From positions 1 to 31,336 of the forward strand of contig CAZMLE010000049.1 of the NCBI GenBank assembly GCA_964567045.1: 31,336 nucleotides of DNA, in the 5' to 3' direction. Shown in pieces: positions 20,842-29,127 of the stretch; positions within the stretch are counted from its first letter, which is position 1; each line of letters opens with the position of its first letter. The position numbers were made by a program, and so were the translations under genes. The notes below the pieces were generated by a model that was given only the letters and a program-made list of their open reading frames with translations, had not been told where the DNA came from and searched no databases. The stretch comes from JAFNGF01 sp964567045 (GTDB taxonomy: Bacteria > Planctomycetota > Phycisphaerae > Sedimentisphaerales > Anaerobacaceae).

Positions 20842-21936
20842 TTTTTCCGGCTCCGGCAACATAAGCGGTGCCGTGCGCTTGCTGCCATCCGGATTGGCGC
20901 CGTAATCGAATTTCAACTGCTCGACTAACTGCCCTTGCCTTGTCCCATCACCAAACAATTTGTCATATTCTTGCTGGACTGCCGAATAGTCAGCCTGCTC
21001 AAGTGCCTTTTTTATTGTTGATTGCGGCCGGCGCAAAAGCCTGCCGATGCACTTATCCTCAACGTCCACCAGTACGGACGTTAGATAATGCTTATTAGCC
21101 TCGGGCAAAACATCCCGTCCCTTGATGTATCTTTGCATTACGTAGGAATACAACTGTCCAAAGCGGCGACCAAGTGCCGGATCGGCTGAACCTGTGGCGG
21201 CGATTTTGCCGTAGAGCAATTTCAAGATCGTGCCGTCCACAAGTTCGTATTCCACCGTCCAGTCAACGTATCTTTTCATCCGGGCATCGGCTATCCGGCC
21301 CAATAATTCCTCTCCTTGCGGGACCTTCACAGTGGCGGCAAATTCGGCCATCAAGCCCAACACCTCCGGACTGGCCGTATCCACCAGCTCTTTAAGTTGT
21401 TCTGCAATCCGCTGTGTCAGCTCTTGACTTGTTGCCCCCCCCGGATTCAGCTTCTCTACCAGGCCGGGGTTGGTAACACAGCGGACTGCCCAGTAGCGGA
21501 CTGCCTGGTTGCTGTGTTTCAGCAGGGCGATGGCTAAATCTGTCAGGCGAGGGTCTTGCAGGCCATCAATCAAGATCAGAAGATTCAGAATTACTTTGAA
21601 CTGGCGGTCTTGCGGCAATTGTTTGGCCTGTTCGAGACCCGCAGAGATGTGTTTGAATGCCGACTCGGAGAACTGCTGGGCGTATTGCCCTTGGTTGCTT
21701 TGTTTGCTTAGGATAACGGTACGCAACTTTGCTATTTCGGCAAAATCCCTGGTGTTGACCAGCTCCCTCACCGCTTCGCCAAGGAACTGATCGATAATCT
21801 TCAGGTCTTCGCCATCGAGCACTTGCTTGGTGAATACTTTTTCGATCTGCCGGGTATCGACGGCTCTGGAACGCGCGATCATCGCGAGGACTATGAATGC
21901 CGCCAGAAAAGCAGGAATTACGCCTTTTAACTTCAT
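20815..21936 (-). CDS. Secreted alpha-helical protein of unknown function
   Basis: I do not recognise a family. The 373-residue product has a signal peptide (MKLKGVIPAFLAAFIVLAMI, cleavage probably near SRA) and then a mostly helical, charged body. A HEAT-like stretch is possible (LTDLAIALLKHSNQAVRYWA, about 135-160), which would suggest a protein-interaction role. The start at 21936 has GGGGAAG about eight bases upstream; an in-frame start at 22050 would bury the signal peptide. The last residues, EKPRVERGAK, are encoded by a palindromic hairpin. It lies 107 bases upstream of oppA on the same strand, so it may be the first gene of that transcript, but the hairpins between them argue for separation. 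Confidence 0.75.
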   Translation of the reverse strand: MKLKGVIPAFLAAFIVLAMIARSRAVDTRQIEKVFTKQVLDGEDLKIIDQFLGEAVRELVNTRDFAEIAKLRTVILSKQSNQGQYAQQFSESAFKHISAGLEQAKQLPQDRQFKVILNLLILIDGLQDPRLTDLAIALLKHSNQAVRYWAVRCVTNPGLVEKLNPGGATSQELTQRIAEQLKELVDTASPEVLGLMAEFAATVKVPQGEELLGRIADARMKRYVDWTVEYELVDGTILKLLYGKIAATGSADPALGRRFGQLYSYVMQRYIKGRDVLPEANKHYLTSVLVDVEDKCIGRLLRRPQSTIKKALEQADYSAVQQEYDKLFGDGTRQGQLVEQLKFDYGANPDGSKRTAPLMLPEPEKPRVERGAK

Positions 21937-22033
21937 CCGGTAGACTTCCCCAAAAGGTCTTTGCCCGTACTGAACGTTATCCAGATTAACTTTAAGGCGG
22001 CCTTTTGTCAAGCTAATTCGGATTAACAGACCC

Positions 22034-22061
22034 TTGCATTTGCCGTCCAATACCTTATGTT
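22034..22061 (+). promoter_or_regulatory. Possible promoter of the DUF547 lipoprotein gene
   Basis: TTGCAT (22034-22039) and TATGTT (22056-22061) are 16 bases apart, about 64 bases before the chosen start. The match is only moderate. Confidence 0.3.
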
Positions 22062-22124
22062 AGATAGCATTGAAAAACCTTTGCATGTATGAGCTCATAT
22101 AGTTATTTATCGGAACCTGAAAGA

Positions 22125-23417
22125 ATGGCTAAATACGTTCTTGTCTTCTTAGCTTCGCTAAGTGTATCTATTTTTGTCGCCGGCTGCTCACAGGCCAAGC
22201 CCAAACCTGTTGAACCGAATAAAGTGGAAATAGCCGAAATCAAAACTCAAGAGCCTGAGCCTGCCGTCACTGTGCCGCCCACGACTCAGCGAGTTGATGT
22301 AGAACCTCCGCCGACTGAATCCAAAGAAGCAGAAACTCCGCCGGCAGAACCTGCAAAGCCGGAGCCTAACGACGTTAAACCCGCAAAAGTGGAACCAATC
22401 GAAGGTGAAACGCCCGTAATTGAGCGCGGCGAATCCGAATCAGGCGTGATGGAGCCCAACACTGTTGAGCCTAAAACCACCGAGCCTAATGCTGCCGAGC
22501 CAAAGATTGCCGAACCCAACGAGGTAAATCCGCCATTCGTCTGGCGGATAAAACCTTATCCGGGCAAGACGCGCGCGGCAGAACCCAATCAAGTTCAGCC
22601 CACTGCCGTAGAACCGAACGCGGTGGAAACTGTAGCAAAAGTCTCTTTCCACGACAAATGCGCTGAGATTCTGAGCGAGTATGTCGACGCGGATGGGATG
22701 GTGGACTATGCCAGGCTTCGCAGACAAAGGTTGCGGTTGAAAAAGTTGTTGGATACATTTGATGAGTTAGACCCAAACGAATATAAATCCTGGCCGCAAT
22801 CGGACAGAATCGCCTTCTGGATTAACGCCTACAACATCCAGATGCTCAACATAATTGTCGAGAATTATCCAATCCAATCGTCGCCCTTTGTTCGCATCAT
22901 CTGGGGGCCGTACAGCATCCTCCACATCAAGGGTATATGGACTGACTACAAATTTATGGTCATGGACGAGGAGTTTACGCTCTCGGCGATTGAACAGCAG
23001 TTTTTCCGAAAAGAGTTCAAAGAGCCGCGAGTGTTTCTGGCCTTAACTCGTGCCAGCCTTTCCAGTCCTGTCTTGCGGAATGAGCCGTACTATGGTTACA
23101 AGCTCGATAAGCAGTTAGAAGACCAGTGCAAAAGATTTTTGTCCAGCCCCTATGGTTTCAAAATCGACCGAGCCGGGCAGACAGTGTATGTTTCAGCCAT
23201 ATTTGAGTCCAAACCAACCTGGTACGGCGGTGAGTTTCTCGACAAGTACGGCACGGACAAAAAGTTCAAAGACCAGGAGCCGGCAACCCGCGCGGTCCTG
23301 AATTTCATCACCAGTTATATTCCGCGGGGCGATGTTTCCTTTCTCGAGGTGGGGAACTATTCGATTAAATATATGAAGTACGACTGGACGCTCAACGACA
23401 GTGCAAGAAAACCCTGA
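22125..23417 (+). CDS. DUF547 lipoprotein with Pro/Glu/Asn-rich stalk
   Basis: From the ATG at 22125 the protein (430 residues) starts with a lipoprotein signal, MAKYVLVFLASLSVSIFVAG followed by C, then a stalk of about 160 residues built from irregular repeats such as VEPNxVE and AEPN. The C-terminal ~230 residues match DUF547 (ESYEVD-type conserved domain): RIAFWINAYNIQMLNIIVEN, SILHIKGIW, EFTLSAIEQQF and PRVFLALTRASLSSPVLR. The role of DUF547 is not established. It is probably anchored in the outer membrane with the domain held away by the stalk. Within the stalk, NPPFVWRIKPYPGKTRA breaks the repeat pattern and corresponds to an inserted palindromic repeat. An upstream in-frame ATG at 22089 would spoil the signal peptide. 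Confidence 0.85.
   Translation: MAKYVLVFLASLSVSIFVAGCSQAKPKPVEPNKVEIAEIKTQEPEPAVTVPPTTQRVDVEPPPTESKEAETPPAEPAKPEPNDVKPAKVEPIEGETPVIERGESESGVMEPNTVEPKTTEPNAAEPKIAEPNEVNPPFVWRIKPYPGKTRAAEPNQVQPTAVEPNAVETVAKVSFHDKCAEILSEYVDADGMVDYARLRRQRLRLKKLLDTFDELDPNEYKSWPQSDRIAFWINAYNIQMLNIIVENYPIQSSPFVRIIWGPYSILHIKGIWTDYKFMVMDEEFTLSAIEQQFFRKEFKEPRVFLALTRASLSSPVLRNEPYYGYKLDKQLEDQCKRFLSSPYGFKIDRAGQTVYVSAIFESKPTWYGGEFLDKYGTDKKFKDQEPATRAVLNFITSYIPRGDVSFLEVGNYSIKYMKYDWTLNDSARKP
22528..22549. repeat. Hairpin repeat inside the DUF547 gene
   Basis: ATCCGCCA-TTCGTC-TGGCGGAT is a perfect 8-bp stem. It shares the GTCTGGCGG core with intergenic copies near 13315 and 18815 and is translated in frame as PPFVWRI. Confidence 0.75.
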
Positions 23418-23465
23418 TCAATCACAAATTATGAGGACCGGCAGTTTGCACCGGGCCTTTTGAGC

Positions 23466-23494
23466 TTGACTACTCTGCAAACATCTCCTATCAT
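23466..23494 (+). promoter_or_regulatory. Sigma-70-type promoter of metK
   Basis: TTGACT (23466-23471) and TATCAT (23489-23494) are exactly 17 bases apart and lie 33 bases before the metK start. I see no S-adenosylmethionine riboswitch fold in the 110-base gap. A weak GG-CCGG hairpin with TTTT at 23436-23462 may end the DUF547 transcript. Confidence 0.6.
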
Positions 23495-23527
23495 ATTTTT
23501 GTGTTGATCTGAAAGGATAAGGCGCAA

Positions 23528-24718
23528 ATGGGGAAAAAAATGAGCGGTGCTAACTATCTTTTTACCAGCGAGTCCGTGACGATGGGCCATCCCGACAAGG
23601 TGGCTGACCATATATCCGATGCTGTTCTTGATGCGATGCTTGCGCAGGACCCGGCAAGCAGGGTGGCCTGCGAAACAATGGTCAAGGACAACTTAGTTAT
23701 AGTCGCGGGCGAAATTACCTCAAGGGCTGTCGCGGATATTCCCACCGTTGTCCGTGAAACGATACGAAAGATCGGCTATGACGACCCTGCACTGGGATTC
23801 GACTGCGAAAGCTGCGCTGTTATGGTGTCGCTTGGAAGGCAAAGCCCGGACATCTCGCAGGGTGTCACTGAAGGCCGGGGCCTGCACAAAGAGCAGGGCG
23901 CCGGCGACCAAGGGCTTATGTTTGGCTACGCCCGTAGAGAAACTCCAGCTTTTATGCCCATGCCGATTCAACTGGCTCACGCTATAACAACCCAGCTTGA
24001 AAGAGCACGTAAAAGTAAGAGACTTCCCTGGCTGCGGCCGGATGGCAAAAGCCAGGTGACGGTCGAATACGAAAAGGGTAAGCCAAAGCGCATTCACACA
24101 GTGGTCGTAGCTGCTCAGCACGCGCCATCCATCTCTTATAGAGACGTTCGTAAGCAGGTCATCAAGCACATCGTGCTTCCGGCTATGCCGAAGCGCCTTA
24201 TTGATAAGGATACTATATTTCACATCAATCCGACCGGCCGGTTCGTAGTAGGAGGCCCTAAGGGCGATTGCGGCGTCACCGGGCGAAAAATTATGGTCGA
24301 TACTTACGGCGGCTGGGGCCGACACGGCGGCGGCTGCTTCAGCGGAAAAGACCCCACCAAAGTCGACCGCAGCGCCAGCTATATGGCAAGATATGTAGCC
24401 AAAAACATCGTCGCCGCCGGCCTGGCAGATGCCTGTGAAATCCAGTTATCTTATGCCATAGGAGTAGCTGAGCCTGTCTCTGTACTGGTAAACACCGAAG
24501 GAACCTGCAAAATCAGTGAGCAGAAGTTAAGCCAGATCGTAAGGGAGCTTTTCCCGCTGACGCCGAAGGGAATGATTGAGCATTTGAAGCTTGCCCGCCC
24601 GATTTACGCTGACACCTCCCACGGCGGCCATTTTGGCCGAAACCATCCAAACTTCACCTGGGAGAAAACCGACATGGTCGCCAAGCTTCGCAAAGCCGCA
24701 GGCCTGAAACCACGGTGA
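23528..24718 (+). CDS. metK: S-adenosylmethionine synthetase (methionine adenosyltransferase)
   Basis: This cytoplasmic enzyme makes S-adenosylmethionine from methionine and ATP. At 396 residues it has full family length. The landmarks are SVTMGHPDK (16-24), GAGDQGLMFGYA (124-135), NPTGRFVVGGPKGDCGVTGR, and GGGCFSGKDPTKVDRS (267-282). In the last motif most family members have alanine where this one has C270. SHGGHFGR and FTWEKTD close the protein. The start at 23528 has AAGG copies 6-14 bases upstream; an ATG four codons further in is also possible. It is convergent with the mazF gene. Confidence 0.97.
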   Translation: MGKKMSGANYLFTSESVTMGHPDKVADHISDAVLDAMLAQDPASRVACETMVKDNLVIVAGEITSRAVADIPTVVRETIRKIGYDDPALGFDCESCAVMVSLGRQSPDISQGVTEGRGLHKEQGAGDQGLMFGYARRETPAFMPMPIQLAHAITTQLERARKSKRLPWLRPDGKSQVTVEYEKGKPKRIHTVVVAAQHAPSISYRDVRKQVIKHIVLPAMPKRLIDKDTIFHINPTGRFVVGGPKGDCGVTGRKIMVDTYGGWGRHGGGCFSGKDPTKVDRSASYMARYVAKNIVAAGLADACEIQLSYAIGVAEPVSVLVNTEGTCKISEQKLSQIVRELFPLTPKGMIEHLKLARPIYADTSHGGHFGRNHPNFTWEKTDMVAKLRKAAGLKPR

Positions 24719-24774
24719 GCGTATTTCGTCGTGCGTATTGCGAAGGTGTACCGTGCTTATCATCTCAGTCTGGG

Positions 24775-25098
24775 CTAATCTGCGAACATCTCGCCAAGAA
24801 CTGCTATGACTGTTTGTTGCACTTTTGAGCGTATTCGTCCAAGCTTTTTAACCAATCTGACTTTGTCAACCGTCCGCAATTGGTCAAGCACTATCTGACC
24901 ATGCTTTCCTTGGAAGTGGCACGACACCCGTGTTGGATACTGCCTGCCTTTGGTCGTCATCGGAGCGACAATTATCGTGGCAATGTGCCTGTTCATTTCG
25001 TCAGGCGATATTACCAGGCAGGGACGGGTCTTCCTTATTTCTTTGCCTACAGTTGGGTCCAGATTGACCAGGTAGACATCAAAGCGTTTTACTTCCAT
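24775..25098 (-). CDS. mazF: MazF/PemK-family toxin (mRNA endoribonuclease)
   Basis: This small toxin of 107 residues should cut mRNA at short sequence sites. MEVKRFDVYLVNLDPTVGKE, then IRKTRPCLVISPDEMN and the core IIVAPMTTKG are typical for MazF/PemK, as is GQIVLDQLRTVDKVRLVKKL. The arginine in KTRP and the threonines of PMTT are at the usual active-site places. I start it at the ATG at 25098; the in-frame GTG at 25104 is an alternative. The start lies inside the end of the antitoxin gene (overlap of ten bases), giving tight coupling. Confidence 0.92.
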   Translation of the reverse strand: MEVKRFDVYLVNLDPTVGKEIRKTRPCLVISPDEMNRHIATIIVAPMTTKGRQYPTRVSCHFQGKHGQIVLDQLRTVDKVRLVKKLGRIRSKVQQTVIAVLGEMFAD

Positions 25099-25346
25099 TG
25101 CCACTCATCCTGGTCCCATTGGGTTAGGCTTACCGCATCTTTGTCTAACAGCCGGTCGTCCTGTCTTTCAGCCATCTGTCTAAACTGCTCATCCCAGCCC
25201 TGGCGTGGACGTTGGCCTGGCTTGATTACCAATTGGTCGTGCTTCACCATCAATTCTACTTCGCCTGTTAGCTGGAGTTGACGAATTAGGAGCTTTGGGA
25301 TACGAATTCCCTGCGAATTGCCTATTTTTACGATACTGGTTTTCAT
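25089..25346 (-). CDS. mazE: MazE/AbrB-family antitoxin
   Basis: This antitoxin of 85 residues has an AbrB-type swapped-hairpin DNA-binding N-terminus, MKTSIVKIGNSQGIRIPKLL, followed by VELMVKHDQLVIKPG. The acidic, aromatic tail (LLDKDAVSLTQWDQDEWQWK) should occupy the toxin's active-site groove. The start at 25346 gives the canonical N-terminus, although no clear ribosome-binding site precedes it. MazE-type proteins repress their own promoter, and AT-rich short palindromes lie just upstream. Confidence 0.92.
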   Translation of the reverse strand: MKTSIVKIGNSQGIRIPKLLIRQLQLTGEVELMVKHDQLVIKPGQRPRQGWDEQFRQMAERQDDRLLDKDAVSLTQWDQDEWQWK

Positions 25347-25395
25347 CACAGCAGTCACAAAAAAACCTACATATCCATATGTTATACGTAATTAC

Positions 25396-25424
25396 ACTGT
25401 ACACACCGAGATCAGTTCGGTCAA
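25396..25424 (-). promoter_or_regulatory. Likely promoter of mazEF
   Basis: TTGACC (25424-25419) and TACAGT (25401-25396) are 17 bases apart, about 50 bases before the mazE start. Short palindromes (GTAATTAC, CATATGGATATG) between it and the gene could be the antitoxin's operator. Confidence 0.45.
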
Positions 25425-25578
25425 GAACAAAGATGCACCTTCTGGGGAAAAACCGTTAAAGTTGCACTATGCAAGTGGAACTGCCGCGAAAACTCAGGTT
25501 CTATTGGGTTTTTTGCCTTTATGGGCGCGAGTCGGCACGTTCTTGATTTTTCAAGATTTTTGTAAGTTTTCGGCCAAT

Positions 25579-25800
25579 GTGCAGTCTAATATTGTGGTCA
25601 CGGCCGAGACTAACGATGACGAGCTTCTCGTCAAAAAATTTAAGCAGGGCGACGAATCTGTCTTTGAAAGAATCGTCCGGCAATACTTCACTGGCAATGG
25701 CTGCTTTTCCTGCACCGGAATTGTCAGGGATACGCCTGGCAATGTGGGCCTCGGAGGTAGCGGAACACCGCTTCAGCCAGGTGTTTGGTATGCGGAGCAT
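25579..25800 (+). pseudogene. Remnant of an ECF sigma factor gene (N-terminal fragment)
   Basis: From a possible GTG at 25579 the frame gives NDDELLVKKFKQGDESVFER and IVRQY, which is the typical region-2 start of extracytoplasmic-function sigma factors. After this the match breaks down. The sequence degenerates through 25800 with a possible trace in another frame (SQVFGM, recalling the usual DVTQEVF) and runs into TACGC-rich repeats. No sigma region 4 follows. This is best explained as a decayed gene. The adjoining 25425-25578 shows nothing that I can call. Confidence 0.6.
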
Positions 25801-25861
25801 ACCCTACGCCTACGCCAACCACGCAGTACGCGGTACGCATGACCCGATACGCAGCACGAGA
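25800..25861. repeat. TACGC-rich degenerate repeat after purH
   Basis: Several imperfect copies of TACGC/CAGTACGCGG follow one another (CCTACGCC, CAGTACGCGGTACGC, GATACGCAGCACG). It lies just beyond the purH stop and at the end of the sigma-factor remnant. Confidence 0.55.
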
Positions 25862-27472
25862 TTAGTGCTTAAAGTGTCTCTTGCCGGTAAAGACCATTGC
25901 GATGCCGTGTTTGTCGGCGGCGGCGATGACCTCATCGTCCTTTTTCGAGCCGCCCGGCTGAACAATACAAGCTACGCCCGCCTCAGCGGCATTTTCCACG
26001 TTGTCGGCGAACGGGAAGAACGCATCGGACGCCATTGCGCAGCCCTTAGCTTCTTTGCCGGCGTGCTTAAAAGCGATCAGGCCGGACTCGACTCGGTTCA
26101 TCTGTCCGGCTCCTACGCCGATAATCTTTCTGTTCTTGACCAATACTATGGTGTTGCTCTTGGTGTGCTTGGCGGCGAGCCAGGCGATTCTCAAATCCGC
26201 GAGTCCCTCAGGGATCGGCCTGGCCTTGGTCGGATAGGTCAATTGGTCGGGCTCCCAGCCAACTAAATCCCTCTGCTGAAGGAGCATTCCACCAACCACG
26301 CAGCGAGCATCGTATTCGCCGCGATCAATCTTCTTTCTATCGATAGGCCCCGTCTGCAGCAGCCGAACTCTGCTGCCCCAGCTTTTCAGCGTCCTTATTA
26401 TCTCAATCGCCTCCTGCTCAAATGCCGGGGCGACGATCACCTCGGCGAAGAAACCCTCAGCCCCCAGCGCTTTGCCAAATCGACTGTAGGACTCCATAAT
26501 CGTCCGGGCCAGTTCAACGTCAACGCTCCTATTGAGAGCAATAATACCGCCGAACGCGCTTGTCACGTCACCTTCGTAGGCTTTACGGTATGCGACCAGA
26601 ATATCTTCATCGACGGCACAGCCGCACGGATTAAGGTGCTTAACCACCACGGCCGCCGGCTCTTCAAATTCCTTGACCAGCTCAAAGGCCGCGTTGGCAT
26701 CTAAGATGTTGTTAAAGCTGATATCAACCTCGCCCACTAATAGAGTAGCACTGCTGACCGATGGTTCGCCCCTCGAGGGCAGCTTATAGAACGCTGCGGT
26801 CTGGTGCGGGTTTTCACCGTACCGCAGTGCTGCCGCCTTTGTCAGCGCAATCGACACCCTTTCGGGATAGTCTACGCCGGCCCGGCCGGCCAGATATTTT
26901 GCAATGGCGGCATCATACGAAGCGGTCAGCTCGAAGGCCGCCCGTGCAAAATCGCTTCGCAATTGTCCACTCACGGCACCGCCGTTCCTTCGCATTTCTT
27001 CGATGACTTTGGCGTATTGGCTGACTTGTGTCACCACAGTAACGAACTTGTGGTTCTTGGCTGCCGAGCGAAGCATACTTGGTCCGCCAATATCGATATT
27101 TTCGATTGCCTCTTCCAACGTGCAGTCCGGCTTGGCAATGGTCTGCTCAAACGGATAAAGATTCACACAGACCAGGTCAATCGGCTCAATATTGTGTGCC
27201 TGCATCGCCGCTTTGTGTTCAGCCTTATCGCGCAGGGCCAGCAGAGCCCCGTGAATCTTGGGATGGAGCGTTTTTACTCGGCCATCCATCATTTCCGGAA
27301 AGCCTGTGACCGACTCAATGCCGACCACATTGATGCCCGCCTCGGCAAGCTTCTTGGCGGTGCCGCCGGTGCTGATTATCTTCACACCCATCGCGCTTAG
27401 CTTCTTGGCAAAGTCCACCACACCACTTTTGTCGGAAACACTGATCAATGCCGTTTTGATTTTGACGTCCAT
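25862..27472 (-). CDS. purH: Bifunctional AICAR transformylase / IMP cyclohydrolase
   Basis: This enzyme catalyses the last two steps of de novo purine synthesis, formylating AICAR with 10-formyl-THF and closing the ring to IMP. The N-terminal MGS-like cyclohydrolase domain has ALISVSDKSGVVDFAKKLS, IISTGGTAKKL, GRVKTLHPKIHG (64-75), VNLYPFEQT and NIDIGGPSMLRSAAKNH. The transformylase domain has LRYGENPHQTA (216-226), the catalytic KHLNPCG (278-284) and the C-terminal SDAFFPFADNVENA. The length, 536 residues, is usual. AAGGAG lies five bases before the ATG. It is the third gene of an apparent operon, 39 bases after the propeller gene. Confidence 0.97.
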   Translation of the reverse strand: MDVKIKTALISVSDKSGVVDFAKKLSAMGVKIISTGGTAKKLAEAGINVVGIESVTGFPEMMDGRVKTLHPKIHGALLALRDKAEHKAAMQAHNIEPIDLVCVNLYPFEQTIAKPDCTLEEAIENIDIGGPSMLRSAAKNHKFVTVVTQVSQYAKVIEEMRRNGGAVSGQLRSDFARAAFELTASYDAAIAKYLAGRAGVDYPERVSIALTKAAALRYGENPHQTAAFYKLPSRGEPSVSSATLLVGEVDISFNNILDANAAFELVKEFEEPAAVVVKHLNPCGCAVDEDILVAYRKAYEGDVTSAFGGIIALNRSVDVELARTIMESYSRFGKALGAEGFFAEVIVAPAFEQEAIEIIRTLKSWGSRVRLLQTGPIDRKKIDRGEYDARCVVGGMLLQQRDLVGWEPDQLTYPTKARPIPEGLADLRIAWLAAKHTKSNTIVLVKNRKIIGVGAGQMNRVESGLIAFKHAGKEAKGCAMASDAFFPFADNVENAAEAGVACIVQPGGSKKDDEVIAAADKHGIAMVFTGKRHFKH

Positions 27473-27511
27473 TTGAACTCCTTCTCCATACTGTTTGCTA
27501 AATACCGCTGG

Positions 27512-28627
27512 TTATTGAACCGGTTCTAAACAGGCAACCAGGCCACGTTTATCAGCAATATAAATCTTTGAATCGGTCGTGTTGCTGAGGTCCCTTGAGA
27601 CGCCGGCAAAGTTGACTGTGCACGACTTTTTTGCCTTGCTGTTGTCCATCACTGCCAGAGTCCCGGTGTTTGTAGCCACATAAGCCTTACCCGCCGCCTC
27701 CGCCAATAAGTCAGCACCTTCTTTCAGCGACCACATATATTTGCCGCTCTGTTTGTCTACCGCCGTCAGACCCTGCCCGCCGGCATACTGATAAACAACC
27801 GCTGCGGTAACACGCGGCTCTTTCTGGAGGATTCCCGGCATTTGCTGTTTCCAGGCGAGCTTTATCGTAAGCATGTCAACCATGTCGAGTCTGTAAAGGT
27901 TTGTATCTTTACTGGCAAAGAATAGCGACATTCCGTCTCGGACCAGAGACCCGGCGATGGCATCGGCGGCATTAAATTGCCACAGTTGGTAAGGCTTGTC
28001 CGGCGCAACGCCTATCACGTTACCGGCATCGGTCCCAAAGACAACAAACTTATCATCTGCGATAATCGAAGTAATCATCGAGTCGTTCTTAGCAGCCACC
28101 TCGAAGAGCTGAACCCTATTATCGGCGTGCAGCGCGTGCAAACGCCGGTCGGTGCCTGCCAGGTAGAAAAATGAGCTGTTGCGGGCCGCCGGGCACGTTA
28201 CGGCAAATTCCAACGGCCTGGCTCTACGCTCAGTGCCCAATCTGGAATCAAGCTCAACGATGTTGTTGCCTATTATGGATACAATCTCATCTTTGTAAAG
28301 ATCGAGACCGAGCACGACAAAACCAGGTGGTGCGATCGACCGGGCAAATATTATGCTGCCCTTTTGTCTGTCCAGACACGCCAGGAAATTCTTGTCCGAG
28401 AGGGCGTATATGTAATTATCCCGAAGGAGCAGACGCTCCAGGGCCTCGCCTTTTTTAAGCGGCAGTTGATTTTGCCATGTTACTTTCAGGTTGGCGTGCT
28501 TGAGCATCTCCGGGGAAACAAGCCAGTGCAAATCATCGTTTGCTGCCAAGTTTTCGGCTGCCGCAGACAAAACCAACAGCCCCATTGTCAAGGATAGTCT
28601 ACATCGCCCTGCTCTGAGCATTTTCAT
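27512..28627 (-). CDS. Secreted PQQ-type beta-propeller protein
   Basis: This protein of 371 residues has a signal peptide (hydrophobic about 11-24, cleavage near ENLAAND). The body is made of repeated blades with the PQQ/BamB-like pattern of short beta strands, for example NYIYALSDKNFLACLDRQKG, KQSGKYMWSLKEG and KIYIADKRGLVACLEP. Such propellers outside the cytoplasm often act as scaffolds or in outer-membrane assembly, but no lipobox is present and the function here is unknown. The ATG six bases further in (28621) is as well placed behind GAGGG. It is 15 bases downstream of the small unknown gene and 39 bases upstream of purH. Confidence 0.82.
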   Translation of the reverse strand: MKMLRAGRCRLSLTMGLLVLSAAAENLAANDDLHWLVSPEMLKHANLKVTWQNQLPLKKGEALERLLLRDNYIYALSDKNFLACLDRQKGSIIFARSIAPPGFVVLGLDLYKDEIVSIIGNNIVELDSRLGTERRARPLEFAVTCPAARNSSFFYLAGTDRRLHALHADNRVQLFEVAAKNDSMITSIIADDKFVVFGTDAGNVIGVAPDKPYQLWQFNAADAIAGSLVRDGMSLFFASKDTNLYRLDMVDMLTIKLAWKQQMPGILQKEPRVTAAVVYQYAGGQGLTAVDKQSGKYMWSLKEGADLLAEAAGKAYVATNTGTLAVMDNSKAKKSCTVNFAGVSRDLSNTTDSKIYIADKRGLVACLEPVQ

Positions 28628-28642
28628 ACCCTCAAAAGAGTG

Positions 28643-28939
28643 TCACCGCAGCTCCACGTAGTCAGCCAGATCAATATGGTGCTCAGCCTCGAATTTCTGC
28701 ATCTGTTCAATTCGCTTGATGTCGTCCTGTATTCGGTTTACCAGCTTAAATATGTAGGGCTTGCCGGCCAAGCGATTTCGCAGGTCATCCAGCATCAGCT
28801 CCCATGCGCCGTCATATAATTGCGCCTTGAGGACAACCAGCATACGATGCTCTTCGCTAAGGCCATCTACAAAGTCCCGAATCTCTTTGCTGGCAGCGGT
28901 TTCTCCGCCTTTAGCACCACTTCCGGTTGGCTCAGCCAT
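28643..28939 (-). CDS. Small conserved-looking protein of unknown function (98 aa)
   Basis: I do not recognise this family. The sequence is soluble and largely helical, with a disordered Gly/Ala/Glu start (about 1-18), a core containing LYDGAWELMLDDLRNRLAGK, and a charged helix RIQDDIKRIEQMQKFEAEHH that may form a coiled coil. The ribosome-binding region GGGGCAAGG precedes the ATG by about nine bases. As first gene of the operon with the propeller protein and purH, it follows a good promoter. The coding call rests on position, start signals and amino-acid composition. Confidence 0.7.
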   Translation of the reverse strand: MAEPTGSGAKGGETAASKEIRDFVDGLSEEHRMLVVLKAQLYDGAWELMLDDLRNRLAGKPYIFKLVNRIQDDIKRIEQMQKFEAEHHIDLADYVELR

Positions 28940-28992
28940 TTTCTAAAACCTTGCCCCGGCGACAAATTTCAAACATAACTGGTTTCAGCGGA

Positions 28993-29021
28993 ATACTAAC
29001 GACCAACAGCGCAAATTGCAA
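28993..29021 (-). promoter_or_regulatory. Promoter of the small protein - propeller - purH operon
   Basis: TTGCAA (29021-29016) and TAGTAT (28998-28993) are 17 bases apart, about 54 bases before the first start codon. I see no purine riboswitch in the leader. Confidence 0.5.
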
Positions 29022-29127
29022 CAAATTTTCCCAAATTAGCCTTTGCACCTTGGCACTCAGTCGGCATTGTGTGTGTCTGTACGGCACAAAAGCTTCTGAC
29101 CGCAAGAGTTGGGCGAGAACAATCGGT

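Noticed and set aside
23418..23527. Possible S-adenosylmethionine riboswitch before metK
   Set aside because: The 110-base gap contains a standard promoter close to the start and no recognisable SAM-I, SAM-II or SAH fold.
25577..26266. Plus-strand open frame of 229 codons across the end of purH
   Set aside because: Mostly antisense to conserved purH; its first part overlaps the sigma-factor remnant in another frame.
29050..29065. Sigma-54-like TTGGCACTCAGTCGGCA
   Set aside because: The -12 element lacks TTGC and the site would drive transcription antisense into the DUF2179 gene.
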